Of a DNA stretch of 64,000 nt, positions 10,614-21,957 are shown in pieces (within the stretch, counting starts at the first letter, position 1; each line of letters starts with the position of its first letter). The notes below the pieces were generated by a model. It searched no databases and was not told where the DNA came from. It was given only the letters and a program-made list of their open reading frames with translations. The position numbers and the translations under genes were made by a program. The DNA is from Stereum hirsutum FP-91666 SS1 (taxonomy: Eukaryota > Basidiomycota > Agaricomycetes > Russulales > Stereaceae). Where the stretch lies: positions 258,814-322,813 of the forward strand of contig NW_006763141.1 of NCBI RefSeq assembly GCF_000264905.1. The letters are read 5' to 3'.

Positions 10614-12553
10614 GATGAGGGGGGTGGAGAAGAGTGGTCATGCACGCTGCAATCCCTTCTATCGACGCGCAGGCGCTGGGCGGAGCTGAAACTCATTCGC
10701 GGCTGGTTTCGGCATGTCTCGGTACCCTCCGGTGAATAAGTCTCCTTCCTTCCGAGCGACGCAGCGCTATGGTTGGCGCTCAGATCAGTCAGCGCTCAGC
10801 GCTAGTGACGCCCTCCTTCATGGGGCGCTATGGCCCACTGCACCGTTCTTGAGGACAGGATCGATGTGTATAATCGGATCGCGTCTTACTTGGTCCTCGA
10901 ACCCCATTTAATCAACATTTGATAGCTCGCATCACAAGGAAACACTTGCCCGTGTCTGCGGAAGATGCGTGGCCCTGTGCGCCGATTTCTGTGCGGGGCG
11001 TGCGAGGTCTCTGAGTCCTTACTAGCGGCCTAACACCTCAAAAGCTACACGGCATTGACAAGATTTGGATCATGCCTTCAATGCGCTGACTCTGTGTATA
11101 CTTAGCCCGCACAAAATATTGATAACAGCAGAAAAGAAATCTCCATATTTTTCGGCCGCTTCCCAGATCATACAGCGTTGAGCGCTGAGCGGCTCCGAGT
11201 CTCCCACGTCGCTTGTGCTCGGAATCCTTGAGGAACAATATCGTTTCCGAAGCTCGAGGCATAGACACTTCCACTGCCAGGGCTGTATATATCAAACTGG
11301 TAAGTAACTTCCTGCAGCGTTTGTGCCGCAACCCGAACGCATGTAATGTGATCTATCATTTGAAACTCTCAATCGAACAAGATACATCGATATCGACTCT
11401 GCCCTCGATCCTGTCTTTTTTGAGACAATAGGCATTGCTTTGGCGAGGATAAACTATTTTGAGTCAAATATAGAACACGCAAGTTCGCGTCAAGTTTTGT
11501 GTAGGCGCGCGATGTGCGCGTTCGAAGGGTAGCCCCCATCGAGTGTGCCCTCCATGCGGAAGGCTTCTGCTCCCGAGGAACCCTTCGGACAGTGAGTAAT
11601 CATCATTTCGCGTATCACTGTTCTTCACACACTGATCCCTAACTAGTGCCAGATGCCGTTTCCGTACTTCTCTTGTATCAGAATCAGTGAGTTCCATCAG
11701 CCACCGTTCAGAATGGAGGAAGGACCCCGAAACATCGACCCGGTCAACATCAAGGCAGCCGTATGAGAGGACATCGATGTCATACTGGCTGTCGCATCAA
11801 AGTCCAGCATTCTATATCTCAGCTCGGTGTGGGCCTCATGCTTTCCTTTCCTTTCCTAGTAATCGTTCCCAGATCGCTGTATCTCCGACGCTGGTAGGTG
11901 AGCCCCTGATATCAGAGATATTAACGCCCGAGGGGCTGTAATGTGTGATCAGGTCGTGAAATGTTCCACTATGACCCAGATTCCCCATGTTTCCGTTTTA
12001 TTGACTGATTATTTCTGAAATTGTCGCCCTGATGTTACTGCATCCGGTGTGGTCTCAAAGTAGCTTGAAATTGTTGCTGATCCTAATTCAGTAAATGTTG
12101 ATGATTGGCTAGTATGCTACCGGATTAATGGGTACGAGTTGGATGGCTATTTTGAGGGCATCTTGCGCGAGCAATAGATCACCTCCTATGGAGGGCGGTT
12201 GATGCGCATAACACAGTGCACCAGAAGATACACAGGTTTTGATTTCTCACTCGTTGGATTTCGATAGGTTATCGTGAGTGTTCGGGTATGTAGGCCCATG
12301 AAGACTGATGACTCTAAGCTTTTACGACATACAGCTGCCTTGAGAGTTTTGCCGTCAATTTCCTCCCAAGTAGAAGACACTTAATAACCCGGACATATGG
12401 AGAGCTCGAATTGTGAGTATATCCTTCACATGGCACTAGGACTGTTGTACGGCACCATCATACGGTGAGACTCGTCGTTAGATCATTATCGAGGGTATCT
12501 GTTCTCGTACTGATTGCCCCTCTACCCTTTCTCGTAGCACATACTGCATCTCT
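10614..12553. other. Intergenic, no confident gene
   Basis: Several frames of 60-97 codons occur on both strands, but none shows a known motif or a splice-consistent continuation. An upstream exon of the UbiA gene could start near 12397 (ATGGAGAGC), followed by GTGAGT, but this is not needed for a complete domain. Confidence 0.4.
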
Positions 12554-13602
12554 ATGAAGCGCCATTTATACACGCTTGTCCTCTTTACTTGGACGGATTA
12601 CAAGACAATTTTCCTCCCTGTGGTCAGTTTATCATTGAGTCATCGAGCAAACACAAAATAGATCATTTACTATGCACCTCCGACATTGTAGATGACATTT
12701 GCGTGTGCAACTGGACCAATTTCTACCTACCGCCATTTCATCAAAACCGTGGTCTGGGTGTTGACCCATTTGCTTATATGCAATGTGTCAAATCAGGCCA
12801 AAAGCGAAGACGAAGACTCAGTCAACAGACCCTGGAGGCCTCTCCCGTCCAAGCGAATAACGCGCTCTCAGGCTATTTCACTCAAGTGGATAATGGTCTC
12901 TGCCGGGATGTCATTTTCCATCGCCTGTGGCACTCAGTTTGTCATACTCACCCTTGCATTGGTGTTGACGACTGTATTATACGACGACGTCGGACTCTCA
13001 CGAAGTTTTGTCGGAAAGAATGCCTGCAACATTCTTGGATACGCTGTCTTCGAATCAGCCGCGGTAGCACTAATGGGTAAATATCTATTTAGCAACTCTC
13101 CCGATTCACGAACTACTCTAATTTATCAAGTTCATGATTATCTCTCGCAGCACCACATTCGAAATTTGACTCTGTCTCCCTTTGGGCCATTGCACTAAGC
13201 GCGATCCTCATATTCACCACCATTCAGGCCCAAGACTTCTCCGATGTCGAAGGCGATGCCCTTGCCGGTCGCGTTACATTCCCTATATATGCTCCGGAGT
13301 TTTCGCGACTGGCCACCTTGCTGACAACAACGGCATGGTCAGTCTTCTATGGATGGTTTTGGGGAGTTGGCCCTGTGATTAGAGTTCTGCTTGCGGTATT
13401 GGGCACTGCTGTGGGTGTAAGGTACTATAAGCTGCGAACACCAGTCGCAGACAAGCGAACATACGTGCTCTACAATGTATGTGACTAACCATGCCATCAA
13501 TCCATCCGGAATACGACATTGCTGACGAAGAGTTCACAGGTGTGGCTTATGATGACGAATATTCTAGCCATCCACGCAAGAACAGGTGTATTGTGGTTCT
13601 AA
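12554..13602 (+). CDS. UbiA-family membrane prenyltransferase or terpene cyclase (about 280 aa)
   Basis: Four exons join in one frame: 12554-12622, 12692-13076, 13151-13476 and 13540-13602. The product is hydrophobic with several membrane spans. The first polar motif NVSNQAKSEDED precedes NRPWRPLPSKRIT. The second, QDFSDVEGDALAGRVTFP, matches the DxxxxGD signature of the family. These acidic motifs bind the prenyl diphosphate through magnesium. In fungi the family includes aromatic prenyltransferases and membrane-bound sesquiterpene cyclases such as the fumagillin-pathway enzyme; the motifs alone do not decide between them. An FAD monooxygenase, a GST and P450s lie near, which fits a terpenoid pathway by inference. 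The ATG at 12554 starts the first recognisable helix; an upstream exon is possible. Confidence 0.8.
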
Positions 13603-14545
13603 ATATCCGACTTCCGAGTCAGTAAATTATAACATCAATTACCCTATGTTTTGAGTGACTGTCTCGAGAGCCCGAGCGATAGATAATATACAGCTAATAT
13701 TGGTACCCTGGCACATAGACTAAGCATGTCCTCATATATTTGAAGACCTAGTGTATCTATGTACGTTGAACCACATTGCAACGGAATGTCTCGAAAAGCA
13801 GCGAGACCAGGCATGTGGCCGTTTCGGCCAAAGACAATGGTGCGCGGTAACAAAGGGACCGAGATGTTGAATTTGGCACGAACCCTTTGGCTAATGCGCG
13901 TGCTGTGCGGCACAAATGTGGGACTGCGCCATCAAGCGTATCTGCTGTTACAAAAATCAGAAGCCGATAGCAAACCATGGCGAAGCTGGCATGAGACATA
14001 GGGGTTGAAGTACGCAAGAAGCAAGTCCACGGAAAGCAAATAGAAAGAGATCAGGGATGAGAATCGGGTGTGGGAACTTGGTGTGGCGAGAGAGTGTAGT
14101 TGTGGCCGTGGCCATGATATCGTTACAGGACTTTGAATAATGCCCCCGAGTTGCAAAGCGCTAGTACCTGTGATGAAGAAAAGAACGCCTGCCCCCAAAA
14201 CGCCTCATATATGTAGCTCACAGAAGTTGTCCAAGTGACGGATGACACGTTCAAACACCCCTCAAGACCGAGAAGATTCTTGGCACGGTGTCGCAGCTGA
14301 AGCTACAAATTTCCCAAGAATTATCCAAACAGAATCATTGGGTTTAGGCGTGATGACTCGGACCATCCGAATTAACACTTCACTATACAATTGATGAACC
14401 AAGCTTACACCGAAACTACGTCCAACGACGCATCACTGATTCTGAGTTTCGAAAGGCTTCTGTCTCATGTCGTTGTTCATGGTCCGTAACACCGAACTAG
14501 AACAGCACACAACGGGGACATATTGGTACAGAAAAGACTTGACAT
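13603..14545. other. Intergenic between convergent genes, no gene seen
   Basis: This stretch lies between the 3' ends of the UbiA gene (plus) and the GST gene (minus). Frames of 80-90 codons exist but lack motifs. No terminator or RNA gene was recognised. Confidence 0.5.
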
Positions 14546-15483
14546 TCACGGAATGGGTCTTCCATCACGAGTGGCCTTCGCAGTCTCACTCTGGGCTTCG
14601 TTGCGTAAATAGCGACTAACAATCTTCTCGTAATGACATTCCTCCTATGTAGTAACCTCATAAGTCACATTATCGATGTGCGAGAACCAAGACAAACTTA
14701 CGCTCGTGGTTGACAATACACTCTTCCTCGTTTCCAACTGCTCAGCATATTTCTTCCACTTCTCACTAACATCCTCTCTCCTGTAACCTCTATGGTCCCT
14801 CGCAACATTATCGCGAACAACCCACGGCGCTATGGAAGAATCCACCAAACTCCACTGATCGCCAAGAAAATAGGGGCCTTTCACCTTGTCCGTAAACGCC
14901 CTCAAGGCCGTCTTCAGCTCTTCTAACGCATTCTCCTGTTTATCTTTCTCTTGTGCCATCACAACGCGAAAAAAACCGGGAACAATGGTTTTGCTGACAT
15001 GATCGATCCAAAGGCGAGCCTCGGCAAGAGTAAAAGGGTCGCTCGGGAGGAGAGGGGTGTGATGTGGGTAGGCGTCTTCTAAAAATTCGCAGATTATGAG
15101 TGACTCGTACAGAGGACGTCCCTGGTATTCAACAGCTGGTATGAGACCCTTTGGATTGATTTCTGTGATATTGATACGATTTGTGAGTCTCCATCCATAT
15201 ATTCAGGGAATAGACTTACCGAGGAAGTGCTTGTCCTTCTCGTAGGGATTGACTTCTTTGTACTGGTACGGAATTCCCTTCTCTTCGAGAGTTATCCAGC
15301 TCCTCTGCACAAAAGGACAGAACTGAAATGTATTTAGTGATCCTGTACCTGAGTATGTTGTAGGGGAAATGAACTGACCCATCCGGCCCAAAAGACCAAG
15401 TCCTGAGGGGAACTATGTTCCTTGACGGTGAGTGCAGCGTCACCAGTGGCATAGGGGAATATATCTGCGTCGGGCACCGACAT
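14546..15483 (-). CDS. Glutathione S-transferase, omega-like (255 aa)
   Basis: Four exons read leftwards: 15483-15379, 15322-15220, 15162-14702 and 14644-14546. Phases agree and the total is 768 nt with stop. The amino domain has the thioredoxin-like start LVFWAGW-FCPFVQRSWITLEEKGI. Its CPF motif carries the catalytic cysteine found in omega-class enzymes, in place of Tyr or Ser. KEVNP, NPKGLIPAVEYQGRPLYES (glutathione binding with cis-Pro and the Glu-Ser pair) and ICEFLEDAYP follow. The helical carboxyl domain contains GPYFLGDQWSLVDSSIAPWV. It probably performs thiol transfer or deglutathionylation in the cytosol. Its place beside oxidative enzymes suggests detoxification or a tailoring role, which is inference. 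Confidence 0.88.
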
Positions 15484-16777
15484 AGTATCTGACGTTCGGC
15501 GGACTTGGATAACAGAGAGACGGGTAGAGAGGCCGTGAGTGAGACCGTGACTGCGAACGTTACAAAGCAAAGCTGCAGAGTGCCGTAGTGTCCCCGGATG
15601 CATCGCTTTTGAGTGGTTCGTCGGTAGCTCCGAGGAATAGATAGAGCGTGAACAACCTGCTATTTCCGAGCTATTCGCGAACAGGGAGAACCTCTCTTAA
15701 CTCGGACCGATACTCAATGTAGTAAGGCGAGCACAGAGACCGACAGACGCTCCATGTCATTTACGGCATTGTTTCTGCTTTGCAAATATCAGCTTCTATA
15801 TTTGATCCTTCTTCGTACCCCGAACACTGTATGATGATAGTGATACATTCGCATGTTATTTTAGACTTCGCTTCGTTTAGTACTTCGCAAGGCAGAGCTC
15901 AGTAACTATTTTTCCTGTACTGCTTGCGGCATCATGAACAATCTCGGATCAGCCTCAATGACACTCTCGATACGTCTAGGACTACAAAACCACTGTATAT
16001 TCCAGTATAGTCACCATGGAATGACTTCAAAATGACGGAGATAGGAGATAGTTTTCGGAGATAGTAAAGCCTTGTATAAAACGGGCAGTGACAGCGGTGC
16101 CACAAGGTCTCATATTATTTGTGGCCGTTCTCCACGAATACAATGATTCACGTGGAGGCGAGGAGAGGCGAGGCGATTCTTTCGCTCTACCCTGCTCTAC
16201 CAGAGCAATCAAAGTACGAAGTATCTATAGCGCCCACCGGGAATAGAGCGAAAAGAAGGCGTAGCCCGGAATAGAGCGAAAAGTTAGGTTTAGGCAGATG
16301 CCGTCCTGTACAGCGAGCGCGCGATTTCCGGATCCTTCGACAAGAGACCTTCCAGCGCCAACAACTTTTGCATCCGCGAAGCCTTTCGTAGCATTCCATG
16401 AGAATTATGCTGACGCTGTTACTAATAGTCAATGCGCTTCTGATATGACGGCCGTACCTTCGGGTCTATCCCACTGCCCTGGCAAGAAACTAATGTGGCA
16501 ATCCGTGGGACGTTCCTCCTCGGTCGAATTTCTGTCATTCTCTCGTTTAGCTGAATCTCGACGATGAAAGATGCGGTCTACATCAGGATCAACCTCGTGT
16601 CTGATATCAGGACACCCGTTTGATGTCTGCCACAGGACGCCTGCGCCATGATAACAAAATTCACATCTCTCAAGAACGGTGGTAGGCAGGTCCCGGCGTT
16701 TGCTTGTCAGATATAAGGCGGCGATTAGTACTAGCACAAAAGTCTCGCCTTCCTCGTTTCTCAGCGCTAACTCAGAC
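15484..16777. other. Intergenic, no confident gene
   Basis: This is the divergent upstream region of the GST (minus) and the seven-span protein gene (plus). Frames such as the 165-codon minus frame at 16429-16926 overlap the start of the plus-strand gene and have no motif. Confidence 0.4.
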
Positions 16778-18419
16778 ATGACTATATCGTTTGCTGGATC
16801 TGAAGTGGTCTCTTTATTCCTAGAGGCCACGCTATATGGTAAGTCAAATTGTTTACTGCCTTGAGTCCTACAGTATTGATACTGAATTTCACACTGATAG
16901 GGCTCTATGCCATGCTCTTCGGACAATCCCTACGCGTTATTATCCATCCAAAACGCTCGAAGAGGACCAACATTCGAATGGTCATCGTTTCGGTCCTTCT
17001 GTTCATGCTGATCACATGGGTAGTTGTAACCAATTCCACTTTTTCTTGTCATTGAATAACAAGTGCCTTTGATTCAGCATATCTTTACCGACCTTGTCCG
17101 ACTAGTCCTCGCTCTGCAGAACAGCGAAGCTGTGGCGAACGTTGCTGCGATTTTCGGTGATGCAAAATCATTATTTAGCGTAATGAAGACAGCCATATAC
17201 GTCGGAGTCACGGCTGTGTCTGACACTTTCATAGTACGTCCTACTAAGTATCTACTCTATTCTTCCTTTAACGCGAGCCCCCTTTCAGGTTTATCGCTGT
17301 TATGTTGTTTGGAATAAGGACTTCCGAGTCATTATACTGCCCGCAGTGTTATACCTTGCCGATATAGGTTGGTATATGCCATAAGTACTATACGAGAAAG
17401 CGCTGATATAATACGATAGGGGCCGGCATTGCTGCGACCGTGACTCTCTCCGAGCTGCCACTAGGGCAACCCTATTACATCCAGCGGCAATTCAGGGTTA
17501 CTGAGACCTTTTTCGCGACCACGTTGGCTCTCAACGGTCTTTGTACTGGTACGCGTTCTTTTCGAACCTAAATAAATGATTACTGATTCCTTTGTCTAGT
17601 CTTGATCGCCTACCGGGTCTGGAGCCACCAACGGGCCATGTCGATTGCTATGCCGAATATGAAGGGGCCTCAGAATCTGAACCGTGTGGCTGTCATTGTC
17701 GTTGAATCAGGTGAGGCAGATGTCCATTCTACTCTCTGTCTTCGCTGGTTCCTTAGCTTTGAATACCATAGGGGCAATATATGTCGCAGCTTTGATCGGG
17801 ATGATCGCCATGTACACTTCTGAGATCACTGTTGCCTTCAATGTCTTCTTAGATATCGTGAGTTCAATTTGCACTGAGTCTGCATTATCAATTTTATGGA
17901 GATCTTATCGTGTCTTTACCAGCTGTCTCCCATTATTGTCAGTATTCTACTTCAGCTCTTTGTCTTGACGACTCACTAATCTTCTTTATTAACCTCAGGG
18001 TATCACGGTGCGAACACAATGTCCCCACATCTATTGTGTGTGCAGCACTGACAGCGGTACCTCATCAGTATGCGCTTATCATCGTTCGCGTGGGTCTTGG
18101 TATTAGCCACGAAACCACCGTGACTATCTCCACGCTCGCTACAGCTACACCTCACCGCAAGCAACAGGGTCATGGCCTTATTTTTCGACCCAACCATAGT
18201 TTCACCGGGACTTCCGCCACAGAAGCAACTAGAAGTAAGAATGGAATCGAACTGGGCGACCTACGCGGCTTTCGGGTCGACTCGGAACACTCAGCAAATA
18301 CTGGCGATTACATCCACACGTCTCGACACGGGTCAGTTGAGTTGGATGCTTTCGAGTCTACAGATGTTGCAGAGAAAGGCCAGGGTGAAGCACAAGAGAA
18401 GAATATAGTCATGGTATAG
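16778..18419 (+). CDS. Seven-span agaricomycete membrane protein, unknown function (371 aa)
   Basis: Ten exons are proposed: 16778-16838, 16901-17019, 17078-17233, 17289-17367, 17420-17548, 17600-17710, 17772-17857, 17923-17937, 17999-18007 and 18069-18419. All join in phase. The product has about seven hydrophobic helices, including LEATLYGLYAMLFGQSL at the start and LSPII-GIT-YALIIVRVGLGIS at the end of the membrane part. A polar tail of about 100 residues follows. The motifs TFIVYRCYVVWNKDFRVIILP and IAYRVWSHQR fit a large receptor-like family expanded in agaricomycetes, whose function is not established. It is not a STE3 receptor. Two micro-exons of 15 and 9 nt encode LSPII and GIT. Two shorter relatives lie at 50433-51890 and 52636-54061. 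Confidence 0.75.
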
Positions 18420-19009
18420 GGGTTCTCAAGCTGAATACGGGAAATTTTGCAACCTTTGTACCTGCCGTTCTAGTCGCTGCGGAGAACGTGAACCTAGCCA
18501 TCCTGGTCTTCATCGAGCTTCATCGAGCTTTTTGTCGATTATAGTCTCACGACTGATCTTCCTTTTGCGATGCATGTATAATGTCGCTGCCAGCTGTATT
18601 TCACCTTGTCCATAGATTATAACGTTGTTGTTTACGTGGTATTCACCACTTGAAAATCTGAGAGCCACAATACACGTTGCATGCCGCGATGTCTTAAGGA
18701 CGGGTTAAATATGAAAGGATTGTGTCTTTTTTTGAGGTAGCCAGCGTCTTGTGGCACAGCTTTCAGGGTATATCTGTATCCTCGAGAGAAACACTTTTGT
18801 TCAATTCCGTATTTTGTCACTGATGTGACTGGAAGCTGAGAATTGGGCGCTGCAGATTGCATCTTACCCCGTAATTTGGCTGAGATCGATCAGAGAGGGC
18901 TATATAAGTACCAGTCTATCAAGCAGCATAAAAGCCACCCTGCAGAGAAATCTCTCAGTCACCCCACGCTCTATATCTCGACCGCTATTGCACCTGCTCA
19001 ATACCCATC
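18420..19009. promoter_or_regulatory. Upstream region of the FAD monooxygenase with a TATA box
   Basis: No gene is seen. A TATA-like element TATATAAG lies at about 18901-18908, some 105 bp before the start codon at 19010, a normal spacing for a fungal promoter. Confidence 0.45.
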
Positions 19010-20832
19010 ATGCGAGTGGCGATATGGTATGTCAACTGGCTCGATGTATGTCATCCGGATTTAACAAAGCACAATAGTGGTGGCGGCCTTGGCGGCCTTA
19101 CTCTGGCGATAACTGTCGGCAGGTATTCGAGCATACCGATTGATATCTACGAAGCGACCGACGACATAGGAACAGTCGGTGCTGGACTCGCCATATTCAG
19201 GAGGACATGGACTGTTTTCCAGCAGATTGGGATAGATATAGAGATGGAGAAAAGAGGTATACCTCTACCGTACGAAGGAGAACGTACGTTGCTATATGAC
19301 TCCACCTGTAACCGTGTTTGTGTCTGAGTCGCAGACGAAAGGACTCGCCGGAGTTATCCGTGGAGCCAATCAGACAACCGACGGAGAGGTTATATTTCGG
19401 CTTGTAGTTCCATGTACGTGTCATACACCAGCCACCTCTTATCCAACGACTCATGTGTTCTTATCGTCGTAGATGGTTATGTCGGCCTCACTCGCAATGA
19501 CCTCGTCGACATGCTGAAGGCGCTTCTTCCCTCTACCTGCACGATCCACACAGGCAAGCGCCTAATCTCCTATACAACCTCTGATGACATTGTCAAGCTC
19601 GTATTCTCCGATGGAACGTCGGCGAATGCGAACATCCTTGTTGGCGCAGACGGGATTAGATCAACCGTCCGAGCCCAGATGTTTTCATACCTTAAGGAGA
19701 GACAAAGCCTCCCGAAGTACCTGGAGCATGACGACGAATATCGCAGGACTGTAAATCCAAGGTGGACTGGGACCCAAATATATCGAGCATTAATACCTGT
19801 GGAGAGATTGAAGAATATCTTTCCTGACCATCCTGTATTGACGTCGACAGCGGGAGCTTGTGTAAGCGCATCTACTTGTCCATGAGCGCAGTTCTAACGC
19901 GAAACATAATCTCTAGTTCAGCGGTAAAAGCCAGGTAACTGCTCTCGTCTACTGAAATTACAAGCTAAATCAAGTGTCTGCGGACGAATAGCATATCATG
20001 GCCTTTCCAATCGCACGCGGAGACCTTGTGAACTTTCTAGGGTTTGTATCCCGACCCGTGGAGGAGGGCGTCGCACTCGATCGTAAATGGACAGCGGAAG
20101 CGACAAAGCAAGAGGTTCAGGGTTATTTCGAAGGCTGGGAGCCTGCGGTACAAAGTCTGTTAGCGGTGAGAGCTGTTTTTTCTTTTCACTCCGCGACTGT
20201 CCAGCATGCCAAATATCTTTTGTGTAGTGCCTGGACCCCGTCTTATCTCGCTGGGACTTGCATGTCATGGGAAAGCTCCCACTCTGCGTGGACGGTCGAG
20301 TGGCATTGATAGGAGATGCGGTATGAAAACTACTCCAGTCTTTGGTGATCGTAGTTAGTCTGGTTCGCTAACGAAGACAAACTTCCATTTGCATGTAGGT
20401 ACATGCGATGAGCACTAATATAGCTGCTGGTGCGGGACAAGCAATGGAGGTAGTATTTTTCCACCCGTAATTTTGTATGTGAAAGTAAACTCAAAGCCTA
20501 TATCACAACAGGATGCATATATCCTAGGTCGCCTTTTGGCACATAGCCAGATGACACTAGAGACTGTGTCTGTGGCGTTCGAAGCATATCAAGCAAAGCG
20601 CCTTCCGTTCGTGAACCAGATCATTGAGAACGCGAACGAGGTCGGCCTCATGTATGAATTCAATGGACCGATATACAACGGAGAGGAGCGACGTGACAAG
20701 GAGAAGATGGATGAATGGGCCGCCAGGATCTACAGTATGTGGGAGTTCCAATGGGTTGGAAGCCCCGAAGAGGACTGGGAGGAGGTAAAGGGAGAGTTCG
20801 AGCGCCATATCTCCCAGATGAGCATGAAGTAA
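19010..20832 (+). CDS. FAD-dependent monooxygenase, salicylate-hydroxylase type (437 aa)
   Basis: Nine exons are proposed: 19010-19026, 19078-19256, 19342-19413, 19473-19861, 19917-19934, 19992-20165, 20228-20320, 20399-20449 and 20512-20832. The first junction creates VAICGGGLGGLTLA, the GxGxxG FAD-binding fold. GADGIRSTVR is the DG motif that contacts FAD and NAD(P)H. RVALIGDAVHAM is the GD motif for the ribityl chain. The carboxyl end continues with QAMEDAYILGRLL. Such enzymes hydroxylate or epoxidise aromatic or terpenoid substrates in the cytosol. The joint between exons 2 and 3 (19256/19342) is the least certain: it uses an acceptor AAAG that keeps the frame, and other joints shift it. 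Exon 5 is only 18 nt (FSGKSQ). Confidence 0.85.
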
Positions 20833-21957
20833 GACTAGTGGTCATAATGTTCATGCTCTCGCTTTTCCCAGTAAAGCATCAAATAGATGATTAGCTATGA
20901 GGACCAAAGAAAAGGGTCATCCGATAGCAAGGACACAGATCGGGGGCCTTAGGTATACTCAGGAACCAGTGGAACAATAATGATGCTAGCGCGGCCCTGC
21001 TATGCATGAGTGACGAGAAACACCAAGGGTTTCAGCACTCAATATTTGATCAGCGTGTCGATTAGTTGATGCTAAGAAATTAAGGTTGCTGACTTACCTT
21101 GAGACGGTAGACCGCTAGCTTCAAGCTTCGAGTACACTGAGTAGTAAGAATACGCAGTACTGTCCATCTACTAGGAAGGAGAAAAGACACATGCAGAACA
21201 GACTGCTGCGACACAGGGATTGCTCTTCAAGTTCCCGCTCGGTCCTGCCGGAGTTATGCCACTGAGGAACGTGTTGCGCTAATCAAGTGCCACATTTCCC
21301 AGCTTTCCGCCACTCAGACGGTCACAACAGGCGAGCTGCGAAGGCCACCAACTCTTCCATGGGCGCAAATCTGTGCCATCAGGAGATGTAAATGCTATAG
21401 AGAATATCTCTGTACGTTTCAGGGTAGCGCACGGAGTCGACACTGGCTTGAATCATACATGCAGCCCCAACCATGTCATCGTGAAAGTGGTAGTAGACAT
21501 CGTTCAGCCACTTCGCCACCGGGACGTACAGACTTGGTACAGACCCGCAGGTGACCAAAACATGAGTTATAGACATCTGTATCAGAACAAGGCACGTGGG
21601 TGACTGAGAAATGACTCCGAAGTCCAAACCATGTAAAGTAATCATACTGTTCGTGTCAACGGTGTCCACAAGACGAGTACAAATAAAGGATGCCTGTTCA
21701 CGCGATCGGCCACTGAGAACGTACAGACTAGTAGGGGTGACCAAGACGTCAATCATTAGAGAAGCACACATAACAGACAAAGGCCCGTGGGTGAGCAAGA
21801 AATGACTCCACAATCCGCAAACATGCAAACAGACACAGAGAAATCGAAACCTGCTTTTGAATGGTTCGGCAAACCCTGCAGTTTTATGGTAAGTTTTTGA
21901 TGATAATATGAAATGGCAGTGTAATGTCAACACAAGACGTACCTTGGCGTAGTACTC
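20833..21957. other. Intergenic with a diverged direct repeat
   Basis: No gene was recognised. The 184-codon minus frame at 21379-21933 covers a repeat and has no motif. The repeat is listed separately. Confidence 0.45.
21523..21832. repeat. Two diverged direct copies of about 105 bp, roughly 190 bp apart
   Basis: The segment starting near 21526 (GTACAGACTTGG...GGTGACCAAAACATGAG...GCACGTGGGTGACTGAG) resembles the one starting near 21720 (GTACAGACTAGT...GGTGACCAAGACG...GCCCGTGGGTGAGCAAG). Both end in AAATGACTCC and an ACATG-like triplet. Identity is only moderate by eye, so this is an old duplication. Confidence 0.55.
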